From Chthonobacter albigriseus (GTDB lineage Bacteria > Pseudomonadota > Alphaproteobacteria > Rhizobiales > Pleomorphomonadaceae), in assembly GCF_013839445.1 (NCBI RefSeq), contig NZ_JACDIT010000009.1, forward strand, positions 62,001 to 126,000: a stretch of 64,000 bases of DNA. The letters run 5' to 3'. The notes below the pieces were generated by a model. It ran no database searches. It had not been told where the DNA came from and was given only the letters and a program-made list of their open reading frames with translations. Position numbers and translations under genes: made by a program. Shown here piece after piece: positions 19,216 through 29,300 of the stretch; the first letter of the stretch is position 1, and every line of letters begins with the position of its first letter.

Positions 19216-22200
19216 ATGGCCGCGACCACAATTGGCGTCAAAGTCACCGACGATCTCCGCCTCCGGCTCAAGGCCGCCGCCGACCGGGTCGGCCGATCCC
19301 CGCACTTCCTGATCAAGCAGGCGCTGCTCTCCACCGTCGAGCGGATCGAGCGCGGCGAGGACGTGGCGCACCTCATCGGTGACGGCGCAACCCTGGACGT
19401 CGTCGACGGCGCAACCGACCCCGACGCTGCACCGCGCCCGTTCATGGAGTTCGCCCAGTCCGTCCATCCGCAGAGCGTCCTCCGCGCCAAGATCACGGCC
19501 GCCTATCGCCGTCCGGAAACGGAGTGCCTCCCCCTCCTGATCTCCGACGCCACCCTGCCGCGCCACACCGCCGACTCCGCGCGCGATCTCGCCCGCACCC
19601 TCGTCGTCGCCCTGCGCGAGAAGAAGCGCGGCGGCGGCACCGGTGTGGAGGGCCTGATCCAGGAGTATTCGCTGTCGAGCCAGGAGGGCGTCGCCCTGAT
19701 GTGCCTCGCCGAGGCACTGCTCCGCATCCCCGACCGGCCGACCCGCGACGCGCTGATCCGCGACAAGATCTCCACCGGCGACTGGCACGCCCACGTCGGT
19801 CACAGCCCGTCGCTCTTCGTCAACGCTGCCACCTGGGGCCTCGTCGTCACCGGCAAGCTCACGGCGACGTCGTCGGAGGGCAACCTCTCCTCGGCCCTCA
19901 CGCGGCTGATAGGCCGCGGCGGCGAGCCGCTGATCCGCAAGGGCGTCGACATCGCCATGCGGATGATGGGAGAACAGTTCGTCACCGGCCAGACCATCGG
20001 CGAGGCGCTCGCCAACAGCCGCCGCATGGAAGCCAAGGGCTTCCGCTACTCCTACGACATGCTCGGCGAGGCCGCGACCACCGCCGAGGACGCCCAGCGC
20101 TACTACGACGACTACGAGCAGGCGATCCACGCCATCGGCAAGGCCGCCGGCCGGCGCGGCATCTACGAGGGCCCCGGCATCTCCGTGAAGCTCTCCGCCC
20201 TCCACCCGCGCTATTCCCGCGCGCAGGAGGATCGCGTCATGGCCGAGCTCCTGCCCCGCCTGAAGAGCCTCGCCGTTCTCGCCCGCCGCTACGACATCGG
20301 CCTCAACATCGACGCCGAGGAGGCCGACCGCCTCGAGCTCTCGCTCGACCTCCTGGAGGCGCTCTGCTTCGACCCGCAGCTCGCCGGCTGGAACGGCATC
20401 GGCTTCGTTGTCCAGGCCTACCAGAAGCGCTGCCCCTTCGTGATCGACTTCGTTGTCGACCTCGCGCGCCGCTCCGGCCATCGCCTGATGATCCGTCTCG
20501 TCAAGGGCGCCTACTGGGACAGCGAGATCAAGCGCGCCCAGGTCGATGGCCTGGAGGGCTTCCCGGTGTTCACCCGCAAGGTGCACACCGACGTCTCCTA
20601 TCTCGCGTGCGCCAGAAAGCTGCTGGCCGCGCCCGACGCGGTCTACCCGCAGTTCGCCACCCATAACGCCCACACGCTCGCCGCCGTCATGGCCATGGCG
20701 GGCGAGAACTATTACGCCGGCCAGTACGAGTTCCAGTGCCTGCACGGCATGGGCGAACCGCTCTACGAGGAGGTCGTCGGAAAGGACAAGCTGAACCGTC
20801 CCTGCCGGGTCTACGCGCCCGTCGGCACCCACGAGACCCTGCTCGCCTACCTCGTCCGCCGCCTTCTGGAGAACGGCGCCAACACCTCCTTCGTCAATCG
20901 AATCGCCGACGACGCGGTACCGGTTGACGACCTCATCGCCGATCCCGTCGACGCCGCCCGCGCCATCGAGCCCGTCGGCGCCAAGCATCCGAAGATCGCC
21001 CACCCGCGAGACCTCTTCGCCGAGCGCGCCAACTCCATCGGCATCGACCTCTCCAACGAGCAGCGGCTCGCGTCTCTCTCCGCCGCCCTTCTGTCCGGCG
21101 CCGACCAGCCACACCGCGCCGTGCCGCTGATCGGCGAGCGCGAGGGCCAGGGCGAGGCCCGCATCGTGCGCAATCCCGCCGACCACCGCGACGTGGTGGG
21201 CACTGTCGTGGACGCCACCCCGGCCGACGTCGATGCCGCCTTCGCCGAGGCCCTCGCCGCCCAGCCGATCTGGTCCTCCACGCCTCCGGCCGAGCGCGCC
21301 GCCGCGCTCGCCCGCGCCGCCGATCTTCTGGAGGCGCGCATGCCGCACCTCCTCGGCGTCATCATCCGCGAGGCCGGCAAGTCGATCCCCAACGCCATCG
21401 CCGAGGTGCGCGAGGCCGTGGACTTCCTGCGCTACTACGGCGCCGAAGTCCGCGCCGGCTTCGATCTCGACACCCACCGTCCGCTCGGCCCGGTGGTCTG
21501 CATCAGCCCGTGGAACTTCCCGCTCGCCATCTTCACCGGCCAGGTCGCGGCGGCGCTCGCCGCCGGAAACCCGGTGCTCGCCAAACCCGCAGAGGAAACC
21601 CCACTCATCGCCGCCGAGGCGGTCCGCATCCTGCGCGAGGCCGGCGTTCCCGCCGGCGCGGTCCAGCTGGTCACGGGTGCCGGCGAGATCGGCGCGGCGC
21701 TGGTCTCCGACCGGCGCACCCGCGGCGTCATGTTCACCGGATCCACCGAGGTGGCCCGCCTCATCCAGCGCAGCCTCGCCGGACGCCTGACGCCGGACGG
21801 CCGTCCGATCCCGCTCATCGCCGAAACGGGCGGGCAGAACGCCCTGGTCGTCGACAGCTCCGCCCTCGCCGAGCAGGTCGTCGGCGACGTCATCGCCTCC
21901 GCCTTCGACAGCGCCGGCCAGCGCTGCTCCGCGCTCCGCGTCCTCTGCCTGCAGGCCGACGTCGCCGACCGCGTCCTCGCCATGCTGAAGGGCGCGATGC
22001 GCGAGCTCGTCATCGGCAACCCGGACAGGCTCTCCACCGATATCGGCCCCGTCATCACCGCCGAGGCCCGCGACGGCATCGACGCCTATATCGCCGCCAT
22101 GCGCGGCAAGGGCTTCAAGGTCGAGCAGCTGCCGCTCGGACCCGCCACCCGCAACGGCACCTTCGTGCCGCCCACCATCATCGAGCTCGACGGAATCGCC

Positions 22201-23091
22201 GATCTCGGTCGCGAGGTCTTCGGCCCTGTCCTTCACGTCGTCCGCTACAAGCGCGACGACCTCGACGGCCTGATCGACGCCATCAACGCCACCGGCTACG
22301 GCCTCACCTTCGGCCTGCACACCCGCATCGACGAGACCATCGCCCGCGTCACACGCAAGGCCGGCGCCGGCAACGTCTACATCAACCGCAACATCATCGG
22401 CGCGGTCGTCGGCGTGCAGCCCTTTGGCGGCAGCGGCCTGTCCGGCACCGGCCCCAAGGCCGGCGGCCCGCTCTACCTCTCCCGCCTCACCACCCGAACC
22501 CGCCCGGTCCAGGTCCTGCCCGAACCCGCGCCGGAGACGGCCGTCGCGCCGGCCGTCGCCTACCGCGACTTCCTCGCCTCCGCGGGTCGGTCCTCGGAAG
22601 CGGCGACCGTCGCCGGCTTCATCGCCCGCTCGGGCCTCGGTGTCGCCAAGGAGCTGCCCGGCCCGGTCGGCGAACGCAACGTCTATGCCCTGCATCCCCG
22701 CGGCCGGATTGCCGCCCTCGCCCGCACGGAGTCCGGCCTCCTGGTCCAGCTCGGCGCGATCCTCGCCACAGGCAACGAGGCTGTCGTGCTGCCCGACAAC
22801 CCCGCCGCCGCGCTCCTCGCCAAGCTGCCGTCCGACCTTGCCCGTCGTGTTGTAACCTCGCCCGACTGGGCCGGGGATAAGTCTCTGCGTGGTGTGCTCT
22901 TTGAAGGCGACGCGGACGCCCTGCTCGACCTCACCCGCGCGGTCGCCGATCGCGACGGTCCGATCGTCCCGGTCCAGGGTCTATCCCCGGGCGAGGACAA
23001 CTATGCCCTCGAACTCCTCCTCGAGGAGGTGTCGGTCAGCACCAACACCGCCGCCGCCGGCGGCAACGCCAGCCTGATGACCATCGGCTGA
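19216..23091 (+). CDS. putA: Trifunctional proline utilisation protein PutA
   Basis: 1291-residue protein: proline dehydrogenase, L-glutamate-gamma-semialdehyde dehydrogenase and autorepressor. Residues 1-45 form a ribbon-helix-helix (TIGVKVTDDLRLRLKAAADR, PHFLIKQALL). The PRODH barrel spans about 230-560 with ISVKLSALHPRYSRAQ and LMIRLVKGAYWDSEIKRAQ. The ALDH domain spans about 640-1130 with SPWNFPLAIFTGQ, the Glu in IAETGGQNALVVD and the catalytic Cys in SAGQRCSALRVL. A C-terminal ALDH-superfamily-like domain, typical of long PutAs, follows. The RHH domain implies binding to its own promoter region. No putP is seen. Upstream lies the REPIN-like array. Confidence 0.96.
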   Translation: MAATTIGVKVTDDLRLRLKAAADRVGRSPHFLIKQALLSTVERIERGEDVAHLIGDGATLDVVDGATDPDAAPRPFMEFAQSVHPQSVLRAKITAAYRRPETECLPLLISDATLPRHTADSARDLARTLVVALREKKRGGGTGVEGLIQEYSLSSQEGVALMCLAEALLRIPDRPTRDALIRDKISTGDWHAHVGHSPSLFVNAATWGLVVTGKLTATSSEGNLSSALTRLIGRGGEPLIRKGVDIAMRMMGEQFVTGQTIGEALANSRRMEAKGFRYSYDMLGEAATTAEDAQRYYDDYEQAIHAIGKAAGRRGIYEGPGISVKLSALHPRYSRAQEDRVMAELLPRLKSLAVLARRYDIGLNIDAEEADRLELSLDLLEALCFDPQLAGWNGIGFVVQAYQKRCPFVIDFVVDLARRSGHRLMIRLVKGAYWDSEIKRAQVDGLEGFPVFTRKVHTDVSYLACARKLLAAPDAVYPQFATHNAHTLAAVMAMAGENYYAGQYEFQCLHGMGEPLYEEVVGKDKLNRPCRVYAPVGTHETLLAYLVRRLLENGANTSFVNRIADDAVPVDDLIADPVDAARAIEPVGAKHPKIAHPRDLFAERANSIGIDLSNEQRLASLSAALLSGADQPHRAVPLIGEREGQGEARIVRNPADHRDVVGTVVDATPADVDAAFAEALAAQPIWSSTPPAERAAALARAADLLEARMPHLLGVIIREAGKSIPNAIAEVREAVDFLRYYGAEVRAGFDLDTHRPLGPVVCISPWNFPLAIFTGQVAAALAAGNPVLAKPAEETPLIAAEAVRILREAGVPAGAVQLVTGAGEIGAALVSDRRTRGVMFTGSTEVARLIQRSLAGRLTPDGRPIPLIAETGGQNALVVDSSALAEQVVGDVIASAFDSAGQRCSALRVLCLQADVADRVLAMLKGAMRELVIGNPDRLSTDIGPVITAEARDGIDAYIAAMRGKGFKVEQLPLGPATRNGTFVPPTIIELDGIADLGREVFGPVLHVVRYKRDDLDGLIDAINATGYGLTFGLHTRIDETIARVTRKAGAGNVYINRNIIGAVVGVQPFGGSGLSGTGPKAGGPLYLSRLTTRTRPVQVLPEPAPETAVAPAVAYRDFLASAGRSSEAATVAGFIARSGLGVAKELPGPVGERNVYALHPRGRIAALARTESGLLVQLGAILATGNEAVVLPDNPAAALLAKLPSDLARRVVTSPDWAGDKSLRGVLFEGDADALLDLTRAVADRDGPIVPVQGLSPGEDNYALELLLEEVSVSTNTAAAGGNASLMTIG

Positions 23092-23284
23092 CGTCGAGCG
23101 CTACGTAATCGCCTTCTCCCCCGGAAAAGGCGACTACACCGCCACGAGGAATCGAGAGGGTGAGGCATCCACGGATAGCAAACCAGGAAGCCGTGGCACG
23201 CCTCATCGAATGACCTCGCAAGCGCCACGAAAAAATCGCTTCGCTCCCCGATTGTCGCCAATTCGGACTGGTGCTATCGCTAGT

Positions 23285-23298
23285 CTCAAAGCGCTTTG
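23285..23298. promoter_or_regulatory. LacI-family-type operator upstream of thuA-like gene
   Basis: Perfect 14-bp palindrome TCAAAGCGCTTTGA with the central CG typical of LacI-family operators, 47 bases before the thuA-like start. In rhizobia the thu genes are controlled by ThuR, a LacI-family protein. No LacI gene is in this window, so the regulator must be elsewhere. Confidence 0.55.
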
Positions 23299-23345
23299 AA
23301 AGCGGGTTTCCGCAACCGGGCGCCACCAGAGCGGGAGCGGACGGC

Positions 23346-24131
23346 ATGGTCATCAGGGCAACGGTCTTCGGCGAGAACGTCCACGAGAACAAGAACCCGA
23401 TCGTCCGGTCCATCTACCCAGACGGCATGCACGAGACCATCGCCGCCGCCCTGCGCGAGGATGCGGGGATAGTTTCCTCCACCGTCACCCTGCAGGAACC
23501 AGAGCACGGTCTCACCGCCGAGAAGCTCGCCGAAACCGACGTCCTCCTCTGGTGGGGCCACGTCGCCCACGGCGAGGTGTCCGACGCGGTGGTCGAGCGG
23601 GTTGTCGAACGGGTCTGGCAGGGGATGGGCCTGATCATCCTCCACTCCGGCCATTTCTCCAAGATTTTCAAGCGCTTGACCGGGACGCCCTGCGCCCTCA
23701 AATGGCGCGAGGCGGGCGAGCGCGAGCGCCTTTGGGTGATCAACCGCAACCACCCGATCGCCGCCGGCCTGCCCGAATGCATCGAGCTGGAGAACGAGGA
23801 GATGTACGGCGAGCCGTTCTCCGTGCCCGAGCCGATGGAGACGGTTTTCGTCTCCTGGTTCCAGGGCGGGGAGGTCTTCCGCTCCGGCCTCACCTACCAG
23901 CGCGGCTCCGGCCGGATGTTCTACTTCCGCCCGGGCCACGAGACCTACCCCACCTACTACGACGAGAACGTCCGCAAGGTCCTGCGCAACGCGGTGAAGT
24001 GGGCCTACAACCCGGGCCCCGCCTGGACGGCGATCACCGACGCCCCGAACGTCCCGGTCGAGACGGCGCTGGAGCCGATCGAGGAGCGCGGCCCCCGCCT
24101 GCACCAGGCGGGCGAAGCCGGCTACCGCTGA
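23346..24131 (+). CDS. ThuA-like protein
   Basis: 261-residue protein of the ThuA family (class I glutamine-amidotransferase-like fold). Visible segments are [53 protein letters not shown] and [17 protein letters not shown]. In rhizobia ThuA acts with the Gfo/Idh protein ThuB in trehalose/disaccharide catabolism through 3-keto intermediates. A Gfo/Idh gene follows 135 bases later, so this is a thuAB-like pair. The start at 23346 has GGAGCGG upstream; a start at 23271 adds 25 unrelated residues and would overlap the operator. Confidence 0.85.
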   Translation: MVIRATVFGENVHENKNPIVRSIYPDGMHETIAAALREDAGIVSSTVTLQEPEHGLTAEKLAETDVLLWWGHVAHGEVSDAVVERVVERVWQGMGLIILHSGHFSKIFKRLTGTPCALKWREAGERERLWVINRNHPIAAGLPECIELENEEMYGEPFSVPEPMETVFVSWFQGGEVFRSGLTYQRGSGRMFYFRPGHETYPTYYDENVRKVLRNAVKWAYNPGPAWTAITDAPNVPVETALEPIEERGPRLHQAGEAGYR

Positions 24132-24155
24132 ACGTCGATCAAAGGAAAAGCCCGG

Positions 24156-24169
24156 ATTTCCCGGGAAAT
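24156..24169. promoter_or_regulatory. Perfect 14-bp palindrome in the thuA-thuB spacer
   Basis: ATTTCCCGGGAAAT is self-complementary over its full length. It may be a protein-binding site or part of a terminator-like structure (CCCGG-ATTTC-CCGGG at 24151-24165 can also form). Confidence 0.3.
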
Positions 24170-24174
24170 GACCC

Positions 24175-24227
24175 AGCCCCCGCCCCACCGGAGCGGGGGC
24201 TCGATAACAAAAAGGGGCAACAGCCCC
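24175..24227 (+). other. Two consecutive hairpins in the leader of the Gfo/Idh gene
   Basis: AGCCCCCGC (24175-24183) pairs with GCGGGGGCT (24193-24201) across a 9-base loop. GGGGC-AACA-GCCCC follows at 24214-24227. Neither is followed by a T-run on the plus strand, so they are better seen as RNA-processing or stability elements between the two genes than as clear terminators. Confidence 0.45.
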
Positions 24228-24266
24228 GACCATAAATCCCCGCCACCCCCACCCCGAGACAACCCG

Positions 24267-25310
24267 ATGCGTCTCCTGATCCTCGGCACCGGTTCGATGG
24301 CCACGAACCATGCCCGCCATTTCGCGGCCATCGACGGCGTCACCTTGACCGGCGCGGTCGACGTGCTCGATTCCAGAGTCGAGGCCTTCTGCGCCGGCCA
24401 CTCGATCCCGCGCGGCTTCACCTCCCTCGACGAGGCGATCGCCTGGGGCGAGTTCGACGCCGTCGCCAACGTCACCCCCGACAGCGAGCACCACCCCACA
24501 ACCATGAAGCTGCTGCGGGCCGGCAAGCACGTCTTCTGCGAAAAGCCGCTCGCCACCAACCACGCCGACGCTGAGGCGATGACCGCCATCGCCGACCAGC
24601 TGGGCCTGGTGGCCATGGTCAACCTCTCCTACCGCAACGTCCCGGAGATCCAGAAGGCGCGGGACATCGTGCTTTCCGGCCAGCTCGGCGGAGTCAAGCA
24701 CGTGGAAGCCAGCTACCTGCAGAGCTGGCTCGTCGGCCTCCACTGGGGCGACTGGCGCACCGAGGACCGCTGGCTCTGGCGCCTCTCGGAAAGCCACGGC
24801 TCCAAGGGCGTCCTCGGCGACGTCGGCATCCACATCCTCGACTTCGCCTCCTACGGCGCCGCCAGCGAGATCGACCGCGTCTTCTGCCGCCTCAAGACCT
24901 TCCACAAGTCCGACGGCGACCGCATCGGCGAATACAACCTGGACGCCAACGACAGCTTCACCATGAGCGTCGAGTTCGGCAACGGGGCGCTCGGCACCGT
25001 CCACGCCAGCCGCTGGGCCACCGGATACGCCAACACGCTCCGACTCCGCCTCTACGGCGACAAGGGCGGCCTGGAGGTCCAGCACGGCTTCGACGGCTCC
25101 ACCCTGCGCCTCTGCGCCGGCGAGGACGTCCACACCCAGACCTGGCGCGACGTGCAGGTCGAGCCCGTGCCGACCAACTACGAGCGGTTCGTCGCGGCGG
25201 TCGCGGCCGGCCGCACCACCGAACCCTCCTTTGCCACGGCCGCCCGCCTGCAGAAGGTGATCGACCTCGGCATCCACACTGAAACGACCCGCGTCGAGGA
25301 GACCGCCTGA
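24267..25310 (+). CDS. Gfo/Idh/MocA oxidoreductase, ThuB-like partner
   Basis: 347-residue NAD(P)-dependent dehydrogenase. The Rossmann motif is LILGTGSMATNHARHFAA and the EKP motif is in HVFCEKPLATNHAD. The C-terminal domain has WRLSESHGSKGVLGDVGIHI, with the conserved Gly-Asp-x-Gly-x-His pattern. The start at 24267 begins exactly at the fold; an upstream start would encode a Pro-rich tail through the hairpins. Its position behind a ThuA-like gene supports action on a disaccharide or a 3-keto sugar. Confidence 0.86.
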   Translation: MRLLILGTGSMATNHARHFAAIDGVTLTGAVDVLDSRVEAFCAGHSIPRGFTSLDEAIAWGEFDAVANVTPDSEHHPTTMKLLRAGKHVFCEKPLATNHADAEAMTAIADQLGLVAMVNLSYRNVPEIQKARDIVLSGQLGGVKHVEASYLQSWLVGLHWGDWRTEDRWLWRLSESHGSKGVLGDVGIHILDFASYGAASEIDRVFCRLKTFHKSDGDRIGEYNLDANDSFTMSVEFGNGALGTVHASRWATGYANTLRLRLYGDKGGLEVQHGFDGSTLRLCAGEDVHTQTWRDVQVEPVPTNYERFVAAVAAGRTTEPSFATAARLQKVIDLGIHTETTRVEETA

Positions 25311-25520
25311 CGCGGATTGCTCCGCCGGGAACACCACGCCCGCCGCCCCGTTCGGACGCCATGTCCTTGCGGTTGGAGGGGGTTTGCGGCGATGGCTCTT
25401 AAAATCCGGGATATCGGCACCATATGGAAGCCGTCGGGTCCGGGCCCCTCTGGCGAGCAGAAGCGCTCGCGATGTCGGACCCTTCCATCAGGCGGCCCCG
25501 CCGCCCCTTGGGAGGCTGAT

Positions 25521-25979
25521 ATGACCGTGACCGAAATTCTCACGCCCGAAGGCCGGACCTACACGACCCCCGCCATCGATCGCTGGACCATCGAGGAGAT
25601 CGAGGCCGTCGAGCGGCGGCTCGCCCTGATCGCGCGAGCGCTCGACAGCGCCTTCCGCATTCCCGGCACCGGCATCCGCTTCGGCGCGGATACCATCGTC
25701 GGCTTCATTCCCGGCGTTGGCGATCTCGTGACGCAGGGCCTCGGCCTCTACATCGTCGCGGAAGCCTGGCGACTGGGCGCCGGACACCGCACGGTGGCCC
25801 GGATGATCGGCAATCTCGCCATCGACACGGTCGTCGGCGTCGTGCCCCTGGTCGGCGACGTGGCCGACCTCTTCTTCCGCGCCAACACCAAGAATGTGGC
25901 TCTCCTGCGCGAGCATGTCTCCCGCCTCAAGGCGGAGCGCGCCCGGCCGATCAACCCTGTGCGCGGAGGTAACCGGTGA
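25521..25979 (+). CDS. DUF4112 membrane-associated protein
   Basis: 152 residues with GGAGG seven bases before the ATG. The family core is visible: LALIARALDSAFRIPGTGIR, FGADTIVGFIPGVGDLVTQG, IAVDTV-like NLAIDTVVGVVPLVGDVADL and RANTKNVALLREH. DUF4112 proteins have two hydrophobic hairpins with PGVGD/PLVGD motifs and unknown function. It overlaps the next small membrane protein gene by 4 bases. Confidence 0.86.
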   Translation: MTVTEILTPEGRTYTTPAIDRWTIEEIEAVERRLALIARALDSAFRIPGTGIRFGADTIVGFIPGVGDLVTQGLGLYIVAEAWRLGAGHRTVARMIGNLAIDTVVGVVPLVGDVADLFFRANTKNVALLREHVSRLKAERARPINPVRGGNR

Positions 25980-26293
25980 AGGGACTCATCTACGGGATCG
26001 CGGCGGTTCTGATCGCCATCTGGACCGGGCTCGCCTGGCTCGGCGGCAAGGCCGTCGAGATCGCGGGAGGAGCCGCGGCCACCAACGCGGACCTGATCCC
26101 GATCGACCCGGAGTGGGTGGTCTTCGCGTCCGACATGTTCCAGGGCCTCACCGGGATCGGCGTCGCCGCCGTCTGGGTGGTCTGGGCGATCGGGGCGCTG
26201 ATCCTCTTTGGTCTGGCGGCGCTCGGCGGGCGGCTGGTTGAACGCCGCCGCCGGTCACCGTCCCCGTTCGACGTCTATCCCCCGCCCCGCTGA
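25976..26293 (+). CDS. Small two-helix membrane protein
   Basis: 105 residues beginning at GTG in GTGA, coupled to the DUF4112 gene. Hydrophobic segments occur at about residues 3-24 (IYGIAAVLIAIWTGLAWLGG) and 60-85 (IGVAAVWVVWAIGALILFGL). They are followed by an Arg-rich cytoplasmic tail ending PFDVYPPPR. No named family is recognised. Pairing suggests a shared envelope role with the DUF4112 protein. Confidence 0.78.
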   Translation: MKGLIYGIAAVLIAIWTGLAWLGGKAVEIAGGAAATNADLIPIDPEWVVFASDMFQGLTGIGVAAVWVVWAIGALILFGLAALGGRLVERRRRSPSPFDVYPPPR

Positions 26294-26309
26294 GCCGGGT
26301 GGCTCCGCG

Positions 26310-29300
26310 TCACGCGAAGCGGAAGTCGCTGGACGTGAGCGCCAGCGACGCCCCGCCGGCCAAGCGTATCGTGTCGTCGGTCCCTGCGACCGCGATCAGC
26401 TTGTCGGCCCCGGAAACCGAGAACAGCAGGTTGCTGTAGGCGCGGCCCACCACCACGATCTTGTCCGTGCCGCGCACGAAGTCGGAGATGGTGTCGTTGC
26501 CGAAATCGCCGACGAAGCGGAAGAAGTCGGCACCGCCGCTGCCGGTCAGCACGTTGTTGCCCGCATTGCCGGCCAGCGTGTCTGCGTAGGAACTGCCAGT
26601 GACGTTCTCGATGTTGCGCAGCACATCGCCGGCCGCATCGTTGAGCAACTGGGACGCCCGCGTCAGGTCGATGTTCACACCCAGCGATCCGGCGTAGCTG
26701 ACGGCATCGATGCCGTCGCCGCCGTCGATGGTGTCGGCGCCCGCCCGGCCGATGAACGTGTCGTTGCCGGCAAATCCGTTCAGCGTGTTGGCCGCCCCGT
26801 TTCCGGCGATGAAGTCGGCGAAGTTGCTGCCGTTGATGTTCTCGATGGCGATCAGCACGTCGCCCTGCGCATCGCCGTTGAGCTGGCTCGCCCGGGCGAG
26901 GTCGACGTTCACGCCGCTGCTCGACGACCAGTAGGTCGCGATGTCGATGCCGGCCCCACCGTCCAGCCGATCGGCGCCCGCCCGGCCTTCCAGCACGTCG
27001 TTGCCGTTGCCGCCGAGAATCGTGTTCGCGTCCGCGTTGCCGCGCAATTCGTCCCCATAGGCTGAACCGGTCAGGTTCTCCACATTGGTCAGGACGTCGC
27101 CGGCGGCAAAGCCGCCCGTCTGCACCGGATTGGTCATGTGCACCTGGACTGCCGCGGTAGACAGGCTGTAGTCGACCGTGTCGATCCCGTCACCGCCGTC
27201 GATGCTGTCCGCTCCGGCGCTGCCGCGGATCAGATCGTTGCCGGCCAAACCCTTCATCTGGTCGGCACCGACCGTCCCGTTCAGCGTATCCGCGGCGGTC
27301 GTGCCGCTGATGCTGTTCACCACGACCCCGTTGACCGCCAGCGCGTCGACCTGCGCCACGGTGAGGTCGCCGGAGGCGAAGCGGAATATCTCCACGTTGC
27401 TCACGGTATCGACGCCGGTCGCGCCGGTCTTGTCAGTCAGGGTGTAGAAGGTGACGCCGTTCACGATCGACTTGGCGATCGCATAGTTGGAGAGCACGTT
27501 GGCGAACACCACGGTGTCGATGCCGACCCGGCCGTCGATGCTGTCGTTGCCGCCCCCGCCCGCCAGGACGTTGTTCCCCGCGTCGCCGGACAAGGTGTCG
27601 CCGAGCGCCGAACCGATCACGTTCTCGATCGACACGAGGCTGTCGCCCTGGGCGTCGCCGCCGATCTGGAACAGGGCGGCCAGGTCCACCTGGACGGCCG
27701 CGGCCGAGGCGCTGTAGTCCGCCGTGTCCGTCCCCACGCCACCGTCGAGCACATCCGCGCCGCCAAGGCCGGCCAGGGTGTCGTCGCCGCGCATGCCGAC
27801 CAGCTTGTTGGCCGCGCCGTTGCCCTTGAGGATGTCGTTGCCGTCGCTGGAGACGATGTTCTCGATCAGTGTTCCGGCGGCGATGTCGATCCACTTGCTG
27901 CCGGCCACGACGATTGGTCCGAGCAGATCCGCCACCACCTGGCCGCCCACCGCGGCAAGGTTGATCCAGTCGATGCCGCCCGTGTCGGCGAGCACCCCGC
28001 GCGAAGCGTCGAGGGCCTTCAGCTTCAGGAATTCGTCGGTGTAGTGGTAGACGCTGTCCTGCGACACGGCGCTGCCGAAGGCCTCCAGCTTCCAGCCGGA
28101 CAGCGACCCCGTGCTGCCGGCCCGCGTGTCGGTGATCTTCACCGTCCAGGTGCCGGCGGAAAGCTCGCCACGGAATGCCTCGGACCCGAACGCCCAGGTG
28201 AAGTTGCTCTCCGAGATCTGGACGCCGGTTCCCGGCGTCAGCACGATGCTCCGCGTTCCCTCGGCGGAGAACAGCTCCACCTGCAGGTCGTTGAGGTTGC
28301 CGTGGGTGAGCGTCAGCGTCAGGTCCACATGCTCCACGAGCAGCTGGGTACCGATTGCGAAGCTGAAGCTCGCGCTGGCGTTGTCGGTGAGCTGGATCGA
28401 GCTGGATCCGCTCGCCACCGCCTTCAGCTCGTTCGCGCTGGTCTTGGCTGCACCGAAACGGGTCCACACCTCGGCCAGGCGTACCGCCTCGTAGGCGTCG
28501 ATGCGCCCGAAGCCGACGTCGTTGGAGAAGTGCATGCCGCCGCCGTCGACGCCGTTCGCCTTGTTGATGGTCCAGGTGAACGCACCCTGGCCGGCGACGC
28601 CAGTGGCCGACAGCGAGGTGGCCGTCGTCTGATCGGCGGTGATCGCGATGATGTCTTGGACGTCGCGCCAGCCGAGCTTGTTGCCGGAGGCTTCGTGCAT
28701 CAGGTTGACGATGCCGGTCACTGTCGGGGTGGCTGCGGACGTGCCGGCAAACCCGGTGATGTAGTTGCCGCTGCCATAGCCGGACGTTCCCATCCGGTCG
28801 GTGGTTGCGATGCCGTCGCCGGCGCCGGCGACAAGGATCGAAGCGCCGCGGTTCGAATAGGAGGAAACGTCGCCGTTGGACGAGGTGGCCGCCACCGTGA
28901 TGGTGAAGCGTGTCGCGTTGAACTCGGACGTGTTGGCGTCGCGCCGGTCATAGGTCCAATCGTTGCCCGCCGCATTGACGATGACCGTACCGAGACCGCC
29001 GCGGCCCGTGTCGACCGCCGACTTCAGCCCGGCGAGAAACTCGGACCCCCACCAGCTGGTCGGGCTGTCGACGAACTTGTCGACCCAGTTCCACGAGTTG
29101 TTGGTGGTGTCGAACCGGTTCATCGACCGGATCGCCGTCATGAAGTCCGGCCCGTCGCCGAGGATGGTCACGCCGGTGAGCTTGGTGCCGTAGGAGATGC
29201 CGGCCCCGCCCTTGCCGTTGTCCGCCACCGCGCCGATGATGCCGGCGACCGCGGTGCCGTGCTGCGCGTCGCCCATCGCGCCGGAATAGCGAACGCCGCC

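Noticed and set aside
19162-22695. Very long open frame antisense to putA (over 1100 codons)
   Set aside because: High-GC codon-position bias leaves the opposite strand open; the sequence has no domain, no start signal, and putA is unquestionably the real gene.
24175-24201. GC-rich hairpin after the ThuA-like gene as an intrinsic terminator
   Set aside because: No T-run follows on either strand; kept only as a hairpin.
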